64,000 nt of DNA from DATJPR01 sp963843525 (GTDB taxonomy: Bacteria > Bacteroidota > Ignavibacteria > UBA10030 > UBA6906), in the NCBI GenBank assembly GCA_963843525.1, contig CAWJKM010000003.1, forward strand, positions 434,001 to 498,000, read 5' to 3'. This document shows positions 36,418-45,768 of this stretch, piece by piece (the first letter of the stretch is position 1; every line of letters begins with the position of its first letter). The notes beneath the pieces are model-generated. The model worked only from the letters and a program-made list of their open reading frames with translations. It ran no database searches and was not told the origin of the DNA. The position numbers and the translations under genes were made by a program.

Positions 36418-37842
36418 ATGAAGAACCAGGCCATGGATCACCACTCGTCACGCTCCATCGGAAGCATCCTCTCGTTCCTCACTCATAGCGCCTATTTTTC
36501 TGCGAAAGCGTTCGCAGTGAATCGGGTGAAATACGGCAGGGAGTACCGGGCCAGAGGAATTGAACTGGAACAGAGTGAAAGAATGAATGCTGATGAGCTC
36601 CACGCGCTCCAGGAGAAAAAACTGCGCAGGCTCATTGAACATGCAGTTGCTAATGTCCCGTACTATCAACATCTCTTTGAGAGCCTGCATCTCACACCGG
36701 CGGACATTCGGACGGTGAAGGACTTGAAGAAGATTCCCATTCTGACGAAAGAGGTCCTTCGGGCCCAGAGCGAGATGTTCATTGCGCGGAACATACCGAA
36801 GGCTGCGCTCGCGTCGGGATGGACGACAGGGTCAACCGGGATGCCGATCAACGCGCTCCGCGACAGGCGATCGATAGTGTTTGAAAGCTCGTCGATCTGG
36901 CGCCAACGAAGCGTGGCAGGGGTAACGCCGCGGGATCGCAAGGTGGCGGTCTGGGGGACAATTTGGAACGACACCATTGTGTCCTCATCCCAGGACCGGC
37001 CGCCGTATTGGCGGTACAACGCCGCCGACAGACAACTTCTCTTCTCGTATTACCATATGTCGGAGGAGACGTTGCAGCTGTATGTGGACCGCCTCAAAAC
37101 CTTTCGCCCGACATTCATCGAAGGGTTCCCGTCGACAATCCTTGTCCTTGCTGAGTTCATGAAGAAGCGGGGAATCGTTATTCCGCTCAGAGCCGTATTC
37201 ACCTCTTCCGAACGTCTGTACGACGTGCACCGGGCTGTCATCGAGGAGAGTTTCCAGGCGAAAGTGTTTGACCTCTACGGACAGTCTGAACGGGTTGTCC
37301 TGGCAACGGAGTGCGAAGCTCATGCCGGACTTCATGTCAATCCCGAATATGGGGTACTGGAACTCCTCCACAAGGGAGAGGACGTAGCACCGGGCGAGTC
37401 CGGAGAAATCATCGGCACAGGATTAAACAATTTTGCCATGCCGCTCATCAGATACAGAACGGGCGACGTTGCCACGCTCGCCGAAAGTGGGTGCGCCTGT
37501 GGCCGGGCATCGACACTTCTCAAATATGTCGAGGGGAGGAGTGCGGATCTCATCGTTACACCGGAAGGGCGGATTATTCCCGGGAACGGTGTCATGATCG
37601 CCCTCCATGGCATCGAAAACGTCGCCCGGACACAGATCGTACAGGATGCGGTGGATCACCTGACCATCCGTGTGATCAAGGAAAATCGCGAAGCTGGTAT
37701 CGATGACAGGACTATTGTACAGAACCTTCGCACTTGTGTCGGCGATCGCGTACGCATCGATGTCGAGACTGTTGATGCAATCGACAATCATGGACAGCCG
37801 AAACTCCGGTGGGTGGTATCGACAATTCACAATGGTTATTGA
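36418..37842 (+). CDS. CapK / phenylacetate-CoA ligase-like adenylate-forming enzyme
   Basis: This protein of about 474 residues has the PaaK/CapK layout. It shows LRRLIEHAVANVPYYQHLF, the P-loop-like GWTTGSTGMP, an acceptor block FDLYGQSE with ECEAHAGLHVNPEYG, MPLIRYRTGDVA, and a C-terminal ligase subdomain. A CxC in GCACGRAS sits where the family often binds zinc. Members activate carboxylic acids as adenylates and occur in capsule loci with poorly known roles. The frame is open to 36361, but the ATG at 36418, seven bases after the dehydrogenase stop, is preferred. The pairing with that dehydrogenase is notable. Confidence 0.85.
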   Translation: MKNQAMDHHSSRSIGSILSFLTHSAYFSAKAFAVNRVKYGREYRARGIELEQSERMNADELHALQEKKLRRLIEHAVANVPYYQHLFESLHLTPADIRTVKDLKKIPILTKEVLRAQSEMFIARNIPKAALASGWTTGSTGMPINALRDRRSIVFESSSIWRQRSVAGVTPRDRKVAVWGTIWNDTIVSSSQDRPPYWRYNAADRQLLFSYYHMSEETLQLYVDRLKTFRPTFIEGFPSTILVLAEFMKKRGIVIPLRAVFTSSERLYDVHRAVIEESFQAKVFDLYGQSERVVLATECEAHAGLHVNPEYGVLELLHKGEDVAPGESGEIIGTGLNNFAMPLIRYRTGDVATLAESGCACGRASTLLKYVEGRSADLIVTPEGRIIPGNGVMIALHGIENVARTQIVQDAVDHLTIRVIKENREAGIDDRTIVQNLRTCVGDRVRIDVETVDAIDNHGQPKLRWVVSTIHNGY

Positions 37843-37858
37843 AATCGAACCTGCGCTG

Positions 37859-37873
37859 GCGCTTGAGAAGCGC
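37859..37873. repeat. Perfect short inverted repeat after the CapK-like gene
   Basis: GCGCTT and AAGCGC flank a GAG loop, 16 bases past the stop codon. The hairpin is stable, but no T-tract follows. It could be a Rho-dependent or processing hairpin rather than an intrinsic terminator. Confidence 0.45.
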
Positions 37874-38042
37874 AATCGTGATTCTGGGAGGGTTCGCACA
37901 GTCACTGGATGTGGAAGGAACTCAGGAACGGGCAATTCCTGTTCCATGTGTAGAGAATACAGCGGAAATGAGGTCGCGGATTTGATCCTGGGGTGATCTC
38001 TTTGTTATTTGCATAGGCGAATTTTCTACGGGCTCGATCTCG

Positions 38043-39212
38043 ATGAAGGTGGTTCTCAATGGGGGAGCGATGTTACACAGGAAGTCTTCTACAGACCTCA
38101 GACGCCCCCGGGTGCTTATCGGTTCCTTGTCCAGTACCACGCCGGGATCCATTGCGACCATCACTCAGTCGTTCATCAATGGGCTGGGGAACAAATACCG
38201 GTTCATCGTCCACTACGCCAATCGGAAGTACGGAGGCACCCGCCAGTCCGTCATCAACCCGGTGAACGTGCTGTACTTCGCGAAACATTTTCTTCTCTGG
38301 GTAGGCCGGAATCTCCTGTACCGCCCCGCGATTGCCCACTATCCATTGGGATCGTTTTGGAACCTGGAGAAGAGTCTGCTGTTTTTCAAGTTGGCTCGCT
38401 GGTGTGGCGCCAGTACGGTCGGACACCTCCATTCCGGAGCGTTTGTAAATTTCTGGAAATCCGCGCCCGGCTGGCGGAAACGGCTGGCGCGACGGGAATT
38501 ATCTGCCCTCTCGGCGGTCGTCGTCCTCAGCGAAGGGTGGAAAGAAAGGGTGCACTGTGAAGTAGGGATCGATCAGAGCAGAATTCATATCGTCAATAAT
38601 CCCATTGAGGAAGAGTTCGAATCTGCGGCATTGAACATGCCGATCGGGAGGTGCACGCATGAGATTCTCTCCATCGGTGCATATTCCCGCCCCAAGGGGA
38701 TGTTCGATGCAATTGAGGCTTTTGCGCGCATTCAGGATGGGCCGGAATGGAAACTTGTGCTCGCCGGCCCGGAGCGTGAACCGCGGGGATTTGATACTGC
38801 AGCCCGGCTCACAGAAACCCTCGGGATTGCCGACCGGGTGGAACTTCTCAAAGGTGCCTGGGGGCAGGACAAGATCGAATTGTTCCGCCGGGCTTCGATT
38901 TTTTTCCTTCCCAGCCACTTCGAGAACTTCCCGCTGGTGGCGATTGAGGCGGCCGCGGCGGGCATTCCAATCGTTTCGACCCCTGTAGGGGCTCTTCCGG
39001 AATTTTTCCATGATGGGGAGTCGGTGCTTTTTGCCCCGGTGGGGGAGATCGACGTCATGGCTCACGCTCTCGGTTCTCTCACCGCTGAGGGTGGACGTCG
39101 CGAACGCCTCGGCGGAGCAGCAAGGGCAGTGTTCCAGTCACGGCTCACCCGGGCTCATATCATGGCCTCGATGGATTCCGTGTATCAAAGCGTTCTTCAT
39201 AATCATGACTGA
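38043..39212 (+). CDS. Glycosyltransferase, GT4 family
   Basis: The 389-residue GT-B enzyme has SLSSTTPGSIATITQSFI in the N-terminal domain. The donor domain carries EILSIGAYSRPKGMFDAIEAF, LVLAGPERE and LPSHFENFPLVAIEAAAAGIP, with the family's E-x7-E pair. It should add a sugar during repeat-unit synthesis at the inner membrane. The alternative start at 38070 (MLHRKSS) is possible. It follows a 200-base gap and precedes the lyase gene by 23 bases. Confidence 0.88.
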   Translation: MKVVLNGGAMLHRKSSTDLRRPRVLIGSLSSTTPGSIATITQSFINGLGNKYRFIVHYANRKYGGTRQSVINPVNVLYFAKHFLLWVGRNLLYRPAIAHYPLGSFWNLEKSLLFFKLARWCGASTVGHLHSGAFVNFWKSAPGWRKRLARRELSALSAVVVLSEGWKERVHCEVGIDQSRIHIVNNPIEEEFESAALNMPIGRCTHEILSIGAYSRPKGMFDAIEAFARIQDGPEWKLVLAGPEREPRGFDTAARLTETLGIADRVELLKGAWGQDKIELFRRASIFFLPSHFENFPLVAIEAAAAGIPIVSTPVGALPEFFHDGESVLFAPVGEIDVMAHALGSLTAEGGRRERLGGAARAVFQSRLTRAHIMASMDSVYQSVLHNHD

Positions 39213-39235
39213 AAGGCAGGACAGCTTCACGGCCC

Positions 39236-41197
39236 ATGGACGTGCACTGGTATCTCCGCCGTCTCTCCCTCATGTCTCCGCAGGAGATTGTATTTCGGGC
39301 TTTCTCCACAATCCGGACGGCCGCCGGACGGATTGCGTATGAATCCGGACTGGCGCATCCTCACCAACGGCCTGCCACTGCGAAGCCACATCGCTGGCTC
39401 ACCGCGCTGGAGAACAGGGAGCAGGCTGTCGCGACGTTGAAAAGAGAATACGGTTGGACACCCGGGCGAGCCGACGCGCTCCTTGCGCACCGGTTCACTT
39501 TTTTTGCATTCTCCGAAAAGGACTTCGGTCCGAAAATCAGATGGGATGTGGACCAGAAGAATAATGTGGCCTCGCCTCTCACGTACGGTCCCGCTCTTGA
39601 CTACAGGGACGAATCGCTCTGCGGTGACATCAAATATGTCTGGGAGCCCAACCGGTTTCTCCATTTGCCTGAACTTGCCAAAGCCTACTACCTGACGGGT
39701 ACCGAGGAATACGGCGAGGAGGTCTTCCGACAGCTCGACTCGTGGATGGAGACCTGTCCCTACCCGAAAGGGGTCAACTGGGCAAGCAGTCTGGAAATTG
39801 CAATTCGACTGATCAATTGGTGCATCACGCATGAATTCATCGCCCTTGCACCGGGAGACATCTCCAGGCGTCACGGGGAGGTGTACCAGCGGTGGATGAG
39901 ATCGATTGGAGATCATCTTCGTTTTCTCCGGCGTCATCGATCCCGCTACTCCTCCGCAAATAACCACCTCATCGGCGAACTGGCAGGTCTGTATATCGGG
40001 TCAATCTGTTTCTCCCTCCCTGGCTCCGAGCGATGGATCGAAGAAACGCACGACCTTCTTGAGCGGGAGGCTCAACGTCAGCATTGGCCCGACGGCGTCA
40101 ATAAAGAACAGGCGGTACGCTATCAGGCGTTTGTGTTCGATTTCCTTCTGCTCTCGGGCGTGCTGGGGACTGTCAACGGCTATTCCTTCAGCGGCGAGTA
40201 CTGGACCACCCTCGAGCGATCGGCAGAGTATGTCCGCTCCCTCCTCCTTTGCGGAGAGATGCCTGTCCTCGGGGATGACGATGATGGCAGGGTGGTGGCA
40301 CTGGATGGGTTACAGGACTCTTACAGGACAATGCTGGGGGAGGCGGCGCGCCTCTTCGGGCGGGACGATTTCGCACTTGCGGCCGGCCACCTGTCCGAAC
40401 AGGCGTACCTGCTCCTCGGCCCCGGGCCGTCAATGGTCCCCCGGGAAGCCGTCGATGGGGAACCCCGGCTCGGGTTTCCCAATGGAGGGATCTACCTCCT
40501 CACGGGCGAGGAAGCGATTCTTCTCTTCGACTGTGGTCCACTGGGATACCTCTCCCTCGCGGCGCACGGGCATGCAGATGCTCTCAGCATTGTCCTCTCG
40601 TACAGAGGGAAGCCGATCTTCGTTGACCCCGGGACCTATGCCTATCACACACAGCGAGTGTGGAGAGACCATTTCCGGGGGACCTTTGCCCACAACACCG
40701 TGCGCGTCGATGGGCAGGACCAATCGGAGATTGGGGGGAACTTCATGTGGCTGCACAAGGCGAACGCAAGCATTCTCAAGAACGAGGAGAACGGGCTCGC
40801 AGGATGGCATGACGGCTACCTGCGGCTCTCTGATCCGGTGCGCCACGAACGCGAGATCAGGTTTGAGCGTGCGACGAAAACGTTCGTGATCATGGATCGT
40901 TTGTCCGGGACCGGACACCACACCTTTGATCTCACTTTCACACTCTCGCCCGAATGTCAGATTCGTGGCGAAGAATCGCGGCTGTCCGTCCTGAACGGCG
41001 ATGCGGGAGTGACCATCCAGGGAGACCCCGTGCTCGGAACGCCACGCTTGTTGATGGGATCCGAAAATCCCATCGGCGGCTGGTATTCGCCCGGTCTCGA
41101 TCGGAAGGAGCCCACAACGACTATATGGTGGAAGGGAACAATGGACGGCGATACGCGCATTGTCACAAGGTTACAACTCGAACCAACACGCCCATAG
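39236..41197 (+). CDS. Heparinase II/III-family polysaccharide lyase
   Basis: The 653-residue protein has the N-terminal alpha-barrel toroid region (about 1-330, with PNRFLHLPELAKAYYLTG and WASSLEIAIRLINW). The C-terminal beta-sandwich follows (about 380-640), with GYLSLAAHGHADALSIVLS, FVDPGTYAYH, FRGTFAHNTVRVDGQDQSE. The conserved HGHAD and AHNT His residues are present. The family includes heparinases and alginate lyases (PL12, PL15, PL17) that cut uronate polymers by beta-elimination. There is no obvious signal peptide. Sitting just before an AlgD-like dehydrogenase, it may trim or turn over the uronate-containing polymer made by this locus. Confidence 0.9.
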   Translation: MDVHWYLRRLSLMSPQEIVFRAFSTIRTAAGRIAYESGLAHPHQRPATAKPHRWLTALENREQAVATLKREYGWTPGRADALLAHRFTFFAFSEKDFGPKIRWDVDQKNNVASPLTYGPALDYRDESLCGDIKYVWEPNRFLHLPELAKAYYLTGTEEYGEEVFRQLDSWMETCPYPKGVNWASSLEIAIRLINWCITHEFIALAPGDISRRHGEVYQRWMRSIGDHLRFLRRHRSRYSSANNHLIGELAGLYIGSICFSLPGSERWIEETHDLLEREAQRQHWPDGVNKEQAVRYQAFVFDFLLLSGVLGTVNGYSFSGEYWTTLERSAEYVRSLLLCGEMPVLGDDDDGRVVALDGLQDSYRTMLGEAARLFGRDDFALAAGHLSEQAYLLLGPGPSMVPREAVDGEPRLGFPNGGIYLLTGEEAILLFDCGPLGYLSLAAHGHADALSIVLSYRGKPIFVDPGTYAYHTQRVWRDHFRGTFAHNTVRVDGQDQSEIGGNFMWLHKANASILKNEENGLAGWHDGYLRLSDPVRHEREIRFERATKTFVIMDRLSGTGHHTFDLTFTLSPECQIRGEESRLSVLNGDAGVTIQGDPVLGTPRLLMGSENPIGGWYSPGLDRKEPTTTIWWKGTMDGDTRIVTRLQLEPTRP

Positions 41198-41204
41198 GTA
41201 TGCA

Positions 41205-42518
41205 ATGAACATTTCTGTTTTTGGACTTGGTTATGTCGGGGCCGTTTCATGCGGCTGCCTCGCAAAGCAGGGACATACGGTAATCGGTGTCGATGTTGCA
41301 CAAATCAAGGTGGATCTGATCAATGCGGGTCACTCGCCGGTGGTGGAACCCGAAATAGACGACCTCATGCAGGAGGGGGTGGCCTCGGGCAAGATCCGGG
41401 CTGTCACGGACGCATACACCGCACTCAGAGAGAGCGACGTCTCGTTTATTTCGGTGGGGACGCCATCACAGGCAAACGGGAGTATCGAACTTCGCTACGT
41501 GCGGCAGGTCTGTGTGGAAATCGGTCAGGCTCTGAAAAAGAAAGATGGATATCATCTGATCGTTGCCCGGAGCACGATGCTCCCCGGGAGCATGCGCGGA
41601 TTGGTGATCCCAACCCTGGAAGAATACTCCGGCCGGAAAGCGGGGAAGGACTTCGGTGTGTGCTTTAATCCGGAATTTCTGAGAGAGGGGACGTCGGTCT
41701 ATGACTTCTTCAATCCCCCCAAGACTGTCATCGGGTCCGATGAAGCCCGAAGCGCGGCGCTCGTACGGGACATTTACGCCGGTTTGCCGGGACCTTTCTT
41801 CGAGACGTCGATCGAGGTCAGCGAAATGGTGAAATATGCCGACAATAATTTCCACGCGGTCAAGATCACCTTCGCCAATGAAATCGGGCTGTTGTGCAAA
41901 TCTCTCGGCATCGACAGCCACAAAGTCATGGACGTCTTCTGTCAGGATCGGAAACTGAATATATCGTCGTACTATCTGAAGCCGGGCTTTGCCTTCGGGG
42001 GATCCTGTTTGCCGAAAGATGTGAACGCCCTCATGTACCAGGCCAAGCGATTGGACATCGATGTTCCACTGATTCAGTCCCTGATGCTCAGTAACCAGAA
42101 GCAGGTGGACAACGTGGTGGCGAGAATTACCGCGTTGGGAAAGAAACGTATCGGCTTCCTGGGATTCAGCTTTAAAGCAGGGACCGATGATTTGCGCGGA
42201 AGCCCGACGGTCCAGGTCATCGAGACCCTTGTCGGGAAGGGGTATTCCATCGCTCTCTACGACCGGAATGTTCAGATTGCCCGTCTCATGGGTGCGAACC
42301 AGTCGTACGTGGAGCAGCACATCCCCCATGTTGCCGCGCTGATGAAGGACGTGCCTGCGGATGTTGTCGCGGTCAGCGATGTGATCGTGGTCGGCAACAA
42401 AGGAGAGGAGTTCCGGGAGATCGTCGCCGGCGTCCCTCCAAACAAGCTTGTCCTCGATCTGGTGCGATTGGACAAAGATTGGATTACCAAAGGAAACTAC
42501 ATTGGCCTCGCCTGGTAA
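41205..42518 (+). CDS. GDP-mannose 6-dehydrogenase (AlgD-like)
   Basis: The 437-residue NAD-dependent nucleotide-sugar dehydrogenase has an N-terminal Rossmann motif ISVFGLGYVGAVSCGCLA. The catalytic cysteine lies in FGGSCLPKDV, the substrate block is CQDRKLNISSYYLKPGF, and FSFKAGTDDLRGSP follows. The DRKLNISxYYxxPGFAFGG block, the IPHVAAL segment and a C-terminal GLAW resemble AlgD more than UDP-glucose dehydrogenases. It would make GDP-mannuronate. The ATG at 41205 gives the canonical N-terminus; the frame is open further upstream. UDP-sugar specificity cannot be excluded by eye. Confidence 0.88.
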   Translation: MNISVFGLGYVGAVSCGCLAKQGHTVIGVDVAQIKVDLINAGHSPVVEPEIDDLMQEGVASGKIRAVTDAYTALRESDVSFISVGTPSQANGSIELRYVRQVCVEIGQALKKKDGYHLIVARSTMLPGSMRGLVIPTLEEYSGRKAGKDFGVCFNPEFLREGTSVYDFFNPPKTVIGSDEARSAALVRDIYAGLPGPFFETSIEVSEMVKYADNNFHAVKITFANEIGLLCKSLGIDSHKVMDVFCQDRKLNISSYYLKPGFAFGGSCLPKDVNALMYQAKRLDIDVPLIQSLMLSNQKQVDNVVARITALGKKRIGFLGFSFKAGTDDLRGSPTVQVIETLVGKGYSIALYDRNVQIARLMGANQSYVEQHIPHVAALMKDVPADVVAVSDVIVVGNKGEEFREIVAGVPPNKLVLDLVRLDKDWITKGNYIGLAW

Positions 42519-43698
42519 GCGCGTACTGATTATTGTCGAAAATCTCCCCGTTCCGTTTGATAAGCGGGTTTGGAATGAGGCAACAACGCTGACCAGGGCG
42601 GGTTACACGGTTTCCGTTATTTGCCCCACGGGAAAGGGATATGAATCCCGGCACGAGATTCTCGAAGGTGTTGCAATTTACCGCCACCCCCTTCCTCCCG
42701 AGGGTAACGGGGCCATGGGATATCTCCGGGAATACTCTGCAGCCCTCTGGTGGGAGTTCGTTCTTTCGGTGCGGGTTCTCCGGGAGAGAGGGTTCGATGC
42801 AATTCATGCATGTAATCCCCCTGACCTGATTTTTCTGATTGGGGCGTTCTACAAGCTCTTCGGGAAGCGATTCCTTTTTGACCATCACGACATCAATCCG
42901 GAGCTTTACGAGGCCAAGTTCGGACGAAAAGATCTCCTCTACCGGCTGATCGTCCTGTGTGAACGACTCACCTTTCGAACCGCCGACATCTCGATCGCAA
43001 CGAACCAGTCATACAAAGAAATTGCCGTTGCCAGGGGTGGGATGGATCCCGGAAAGGTCTATATCGTCAGGAGCGGCCCCAATGTATCGAAATTCCGTCC
43101 TGTGGCTCCGTGCGCTGAGCTCAAACGGGGTTTCAGCTACCTCGTCGGGTATGTCGGGGTGATGGGGAAACAGGAGGGACTTGACTACCTGCTGCGGACT
43201 GTTCACACAATCGTGCAGGAGCGGGGAAGGAAAGATGTTCTGTTTGTCCTGATTGGCAGCGGGACGGAATTCAGTTCCCTTCAGACCTACGCAAAGGATC
43301 TTGGCGTTGCAGACTATGTGCAATTCACCGGTCGAATCTCGGACGCGGAACTGCTCTCCTATCTTTCGACTGCGGAGGTGTGTGTGAACCCCGATGTCGC
43401 GACAGAGATGAACGATAAGTCCACCATGAACAAGATCATGGAATACATGGCGCTGGGAAAACCGATTGTGCAGTTTGATCTGACGGAAGGCCGGCGCTCG
43501 GCCGATGAGGCTTCGCTCTACGCCGATCGGAATGATCCTGTGGATTTTGCAGAAAAAATCCTCGAGCTTCTCGCCGATCCGACACGTCGCGCGCACATGG
43601 GCCAAATAGGAAAAGAGCGCGTGGAAAACGAGCTGGCCTGGGAATACTCAGCCAAAGTCCTTCTGCAGTCGTACGAGAATTTATTCGCAAACTTTTAG
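42502..43698 (+). CDS. Glycosyltransferase, GT4 family
   Basis: The GT-B enzyme has KRVLIIVENLPVPFDKRVW at its N-terminus, typical of WsbD-like exopolysaccharide glycosyltransferases. HACNPPDLIF, FDHHDINPELYEAKF and a donor domain with YLVGYVGVMGKQEGLDYLL and MNKIMEYMALGKPIVQFDL follow. The only sensible start is a TTG (42502), which overlaps the end of the dehydrogenase gene; a longer TTG start at 42448 adds unlikely residues. Acceptor and sugar are unknown. Confidence 0.86.
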   Translation: MASPGKRVLIIVENLPVPFDKRVWNEATTLTRAGYTVSVICPTGKGYESRHEILEGVAIYRHPLPPEGNGAMGYLREYSAALWWEFVLSVRVLRERGFDAIHACNPPDLIFLIGAFYKLFGKRFLFDHHDINPELYEAKFGRKDLLYRLIVLCERLTFRTADISIATNQSYKEIAVARGGMDPGKVYIVRSGPNVSKFRPVAPCAELKRGFSYLVGYVGVMGKQEGLDYLLRTVHTIVQERGRKDVLFVLIGSGTEFSSLQTYAKDLGVADYVQFTGRISDAELLSYLSTAEVCVNPDVATEMNDKSTMNKIMEYMALGKPIVQFDLTEGRRSADEASLYADRNDPVDFAEKILELLADPTRRAHMGQIGKERVENELAWEYSAKVLLQSYENLFANF

Positions 43699-43741
43699 CG
43701 AAGTAACTCTCCCCCCCTTACGCTTCTGCACCGGCGGCCTC

Positions 43742-43757
43742 TGTGACCCAAGTCACT
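43742..43757. promoter_or_regulatory. CRP/FNR-type palindrome, one mismatch (TGTGA-N6-TCACT)
   Basis: TGTGA, CCCAAG, TCACT contains the exact inverted arms GTGAC/GTCAC. It shares its first ten bases with the site at 58746. It lies about 450 bases before the sugar-transferase start and just after the end of the preceding glycosyltransferase gene. Confidence 0.5.
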
Positions 43758-43860
43758 ACATTGCGATTCCCTGCGGAACGACGGAACTCGGCAGTGGAGG
43801 AATTGGTTTTTCGAGTGAACTAATTGTGCAAGGACGGGGCCGAGGATAAGAAAATTGAAG

Positions 43861-43889
43861 AAACGTTTGTGACGTACGACACCGTTTTT
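43861..43889. promoter_or_regulatory. Imperfect inverted repeat with embedded CRP-like motif
   Basis: AAACG...GTGACGT on the left and ACGACACCGTTT on the right form a long imperfect dyad around CGTACG. Within it, TGTGA-CGTACG-ACACC matches the CRP pattern at eight of ten positions. Its centre would lie near -40 if TATATT at 43904 is the -10 box. Confidence 0.35.
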
Positions 43890-44191
43890 CCCGGGCTGAT
43901 GCGTATATTATGTGAGCGTCTAGTGAAAGCCTTCCCCGGGACAGGGCACTCCACCTCCGTCCATTTCAAAGTCCCGGAGGCTTCGACCGCACAGGGGTTC
44001 TTCTGCGGGCCTGGATTCGATCGAAAGAAGAAATTCAATATCCCGGCTGTTCAGCCGGCACTGCAATCAAAGACTGAAGTTGTTTCTATTTTCGATTAGT
44101 GGTATCTTGGGGCGATTCCGAACCTTCTTTCTCGGATCGGTCGTCCGGCGGTGTTCATGAAGTTCTTTGCGATGCCTGGGGGTACGCAGAC

Positions 44192-45655
44192 ATGAGATCT
44201 CTCAAGAAATATCCACCGTACGCATCTATTCTGCCTGTCCTTGACGGACTCACGATCATGGCATGTTTGATATTTGCCATCATCCTGAGAGGTCGATCCT
44301 TCGCGGGCGAATTCACCTTTATTGGCGAGCCTCTCGACGGCGAGAAAATATTCCTGTTCTTCTTCGCCGCGTGCAGCACCTTCATTTTCCATTATTTTAA
44401 TCTCTACAAGATCAACGTTATTGTGAGCGTTGCCGATCAAACCATCCGGATCGTCAAAGCATTGTCCTTTGTTGTTCTCGCCATTGCGATCCTCTCGTTT
44501 TTCACGCGCGCATCGTTCATTGTTGATAGTCGTCTCGCAATCCTGTATTTCACTGCATCGTCGTTTTCGATGATGCTTGTCGGCCGCGTCGTGATCTTCC
44601 GCACGGTTCTGCTTTTCCTCACTCGAACGCGCCTGTTCAAGCGGTCCGTGCTGGTCGTAGGCGCCGGGACGAGCGGCAGGAACCTGGTTGCCAATATCGA
44701 CGTCCACGACTACCTCGGCCTCTCCGTGGTCGGCTTTCTGGATGATCAACTTTCGCCGGGAACGGTCGTCTATGATGGCGCGAAAGTCATCGGGTCCGTG
44801 TCAGAGCTGCGACAGATCGTCGAGATCTTTGATGTCGATGAGATCCTGATCTGCCTGGAAAACGTCTCACAGGCGAGACTGTTCGAAGTGATGGAGGAGA
44901 GCATTAAGACCGAACGCAGTGTGAAGATCTCCTCTCCGCTCTACGATGTCGTCCCTTCGCGGCTGGACATGGAGAAGTACGGCGAAGTGGCTGTCGTCGC
45001 AGTGTCGCGGTTCGGGCCCAGTCCGGTATTCATTGCCTACAAGAGAATTTTTGATGCGGTGTTTGCGGTGTTCGGCCTTCTCCTTCTTCTCCCCGTTTTT
45101 GCGGCGATCGCTCTTGCGGTCAAAATCACCTCGCGGGGACCGGTGTTTTTCAGACAGGTGAGAATCGGCAAGGACGGAACTCCCTTCGACTTCTACAAAT
45201 TCCGTTCCATGACGGTAGGAAGTGATTCCGACCCCAACCGGGAGAAGAAGTATGCGGAGCTGATCAGGGGCGAGTACAAAGCGAAGGATGATTCCAGCGC
45301 GCCTCTGAAAATTATTGACGATTCCCGGGTGACGAAAGTCGGACGATTTCTCCGCCTTACGAGTCTCGATGAGCTTCCGCAGTTGTTCAACGTGCTGAAA
45401 GGCGATATGAGTCTTGTGGGCCCCAGGCCCTGCCTGCCGTACGAATGGAAGCACTACGAAGATTGGCACAAAAAACGCCTGAGCGTGACCCCGGGTTGCA
45501 CCGGCATGTGGCAGGTTGTCGGCCGGAGCAAAGTGAGCTTCCAGGATATGGTCATCCTCGATCTCTTCTACAGCCAAAGCGTGTCGTTCCATCTGGACCT
45601 CTGGCTACTTCTCAAAACCATCCCTGTCATGGTGTTTGGAAGGGGTGCGCGGTAG
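44192..45655 (+). CDS. Polyprenyl-phosphate sugar-1-phosphate transferase (WcaJ/WbaP-like)
   Basis: The initiating transferase has four to five N-terminal membrane helices (about 1-120). A CoA-binding-like Rossmann segment (VLVVGAGTSGRNLVANI) and TM5 (about 288-308) follow. The catalytic domain carries KITSRGPVFFRQVRIG, FDFYKFRSM, TSLDELPQLFNVLKGDMSLVGPRP and PGCTGMWQV, all hallmarks of bacterial sugar transferases. It loads the first sugar-1-phosphate on undecaprenyl phosphate. The ATG at 44192 begins right at the first membrane segment; the frame is open to 44099 but those residues look spurious. A regulatory region lies upstream. Confidence 0.93.
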   Translation: MRSLKKYPPYASILPVLDGLTIMACLIFAIILRGRSFAGEFTFIGEPLDGEKIFLFFFAACSTFIFHYFNLYKINVIVSVADQTIRIVKALSFVVLAIAILSFFTRASFIVDSRLAILYFTASSFSMMLVGRVVIFRTVLLFLTRTRLFKRSVLVVGAGTSGRNLVANIDVHDYLGLSVVGFLDDQLSPGTVVYDGAKVIGSVSELRQIVEIFDVDEILICLENVSQARLFEVMEESIKTERSVKISSPLYDVVPSRLDMEKYGEVAVVAVSRFGPSPVFIAYKRIFDAVFAVFGLLLLLPVFAAIALAVKITSRGPVFFRQVRIGKDGTPFDFYKFRSMTVGSDSDPNREKKYAELIRGEYKAKDDSSAPLKIIDDSRVTKVGRFLRLTSLDELPQLFNVLKGDMSLVGPRPCLPYEWKHYEDWHKKRLSVTPGCTGMWQVVGRSKVSFQDMVILDLFYSQSVSFHLDLWLLLKTIPVMVFGRGAR

Positions 45656-45768
45656 ACATTGTGCCATTACTTCGGACTACCCTCACGCACTGAGCCGCAT
45701 GCCGTCATACGGTATCGGCATGCCATGTTCCCGCAATTCCATCCAGGGCAACAACAGGAATCCACCTC

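Larger units (their letters stand above)
43699..44191. other. Intergenic regulatory region ahead of the sugar-transferase operon
   Basis: 493 bases with no convincing gene. It holds a CRP-type palindrome (43742-43757). Further down is an imperfect long inverted repeat (43861-43889) containing a second, weaker CRP-like motif. A TATATT hexamer (43904-43909) begins 21 bases after that motif. Confidence 0.55.

Noticed and set aside
43824..44099. 91-residue + frame ahead of the sugar transferase
   Set aside because: It spans the dyad and the TATATT hexamer, has no recognised features and resembles no known small protein.
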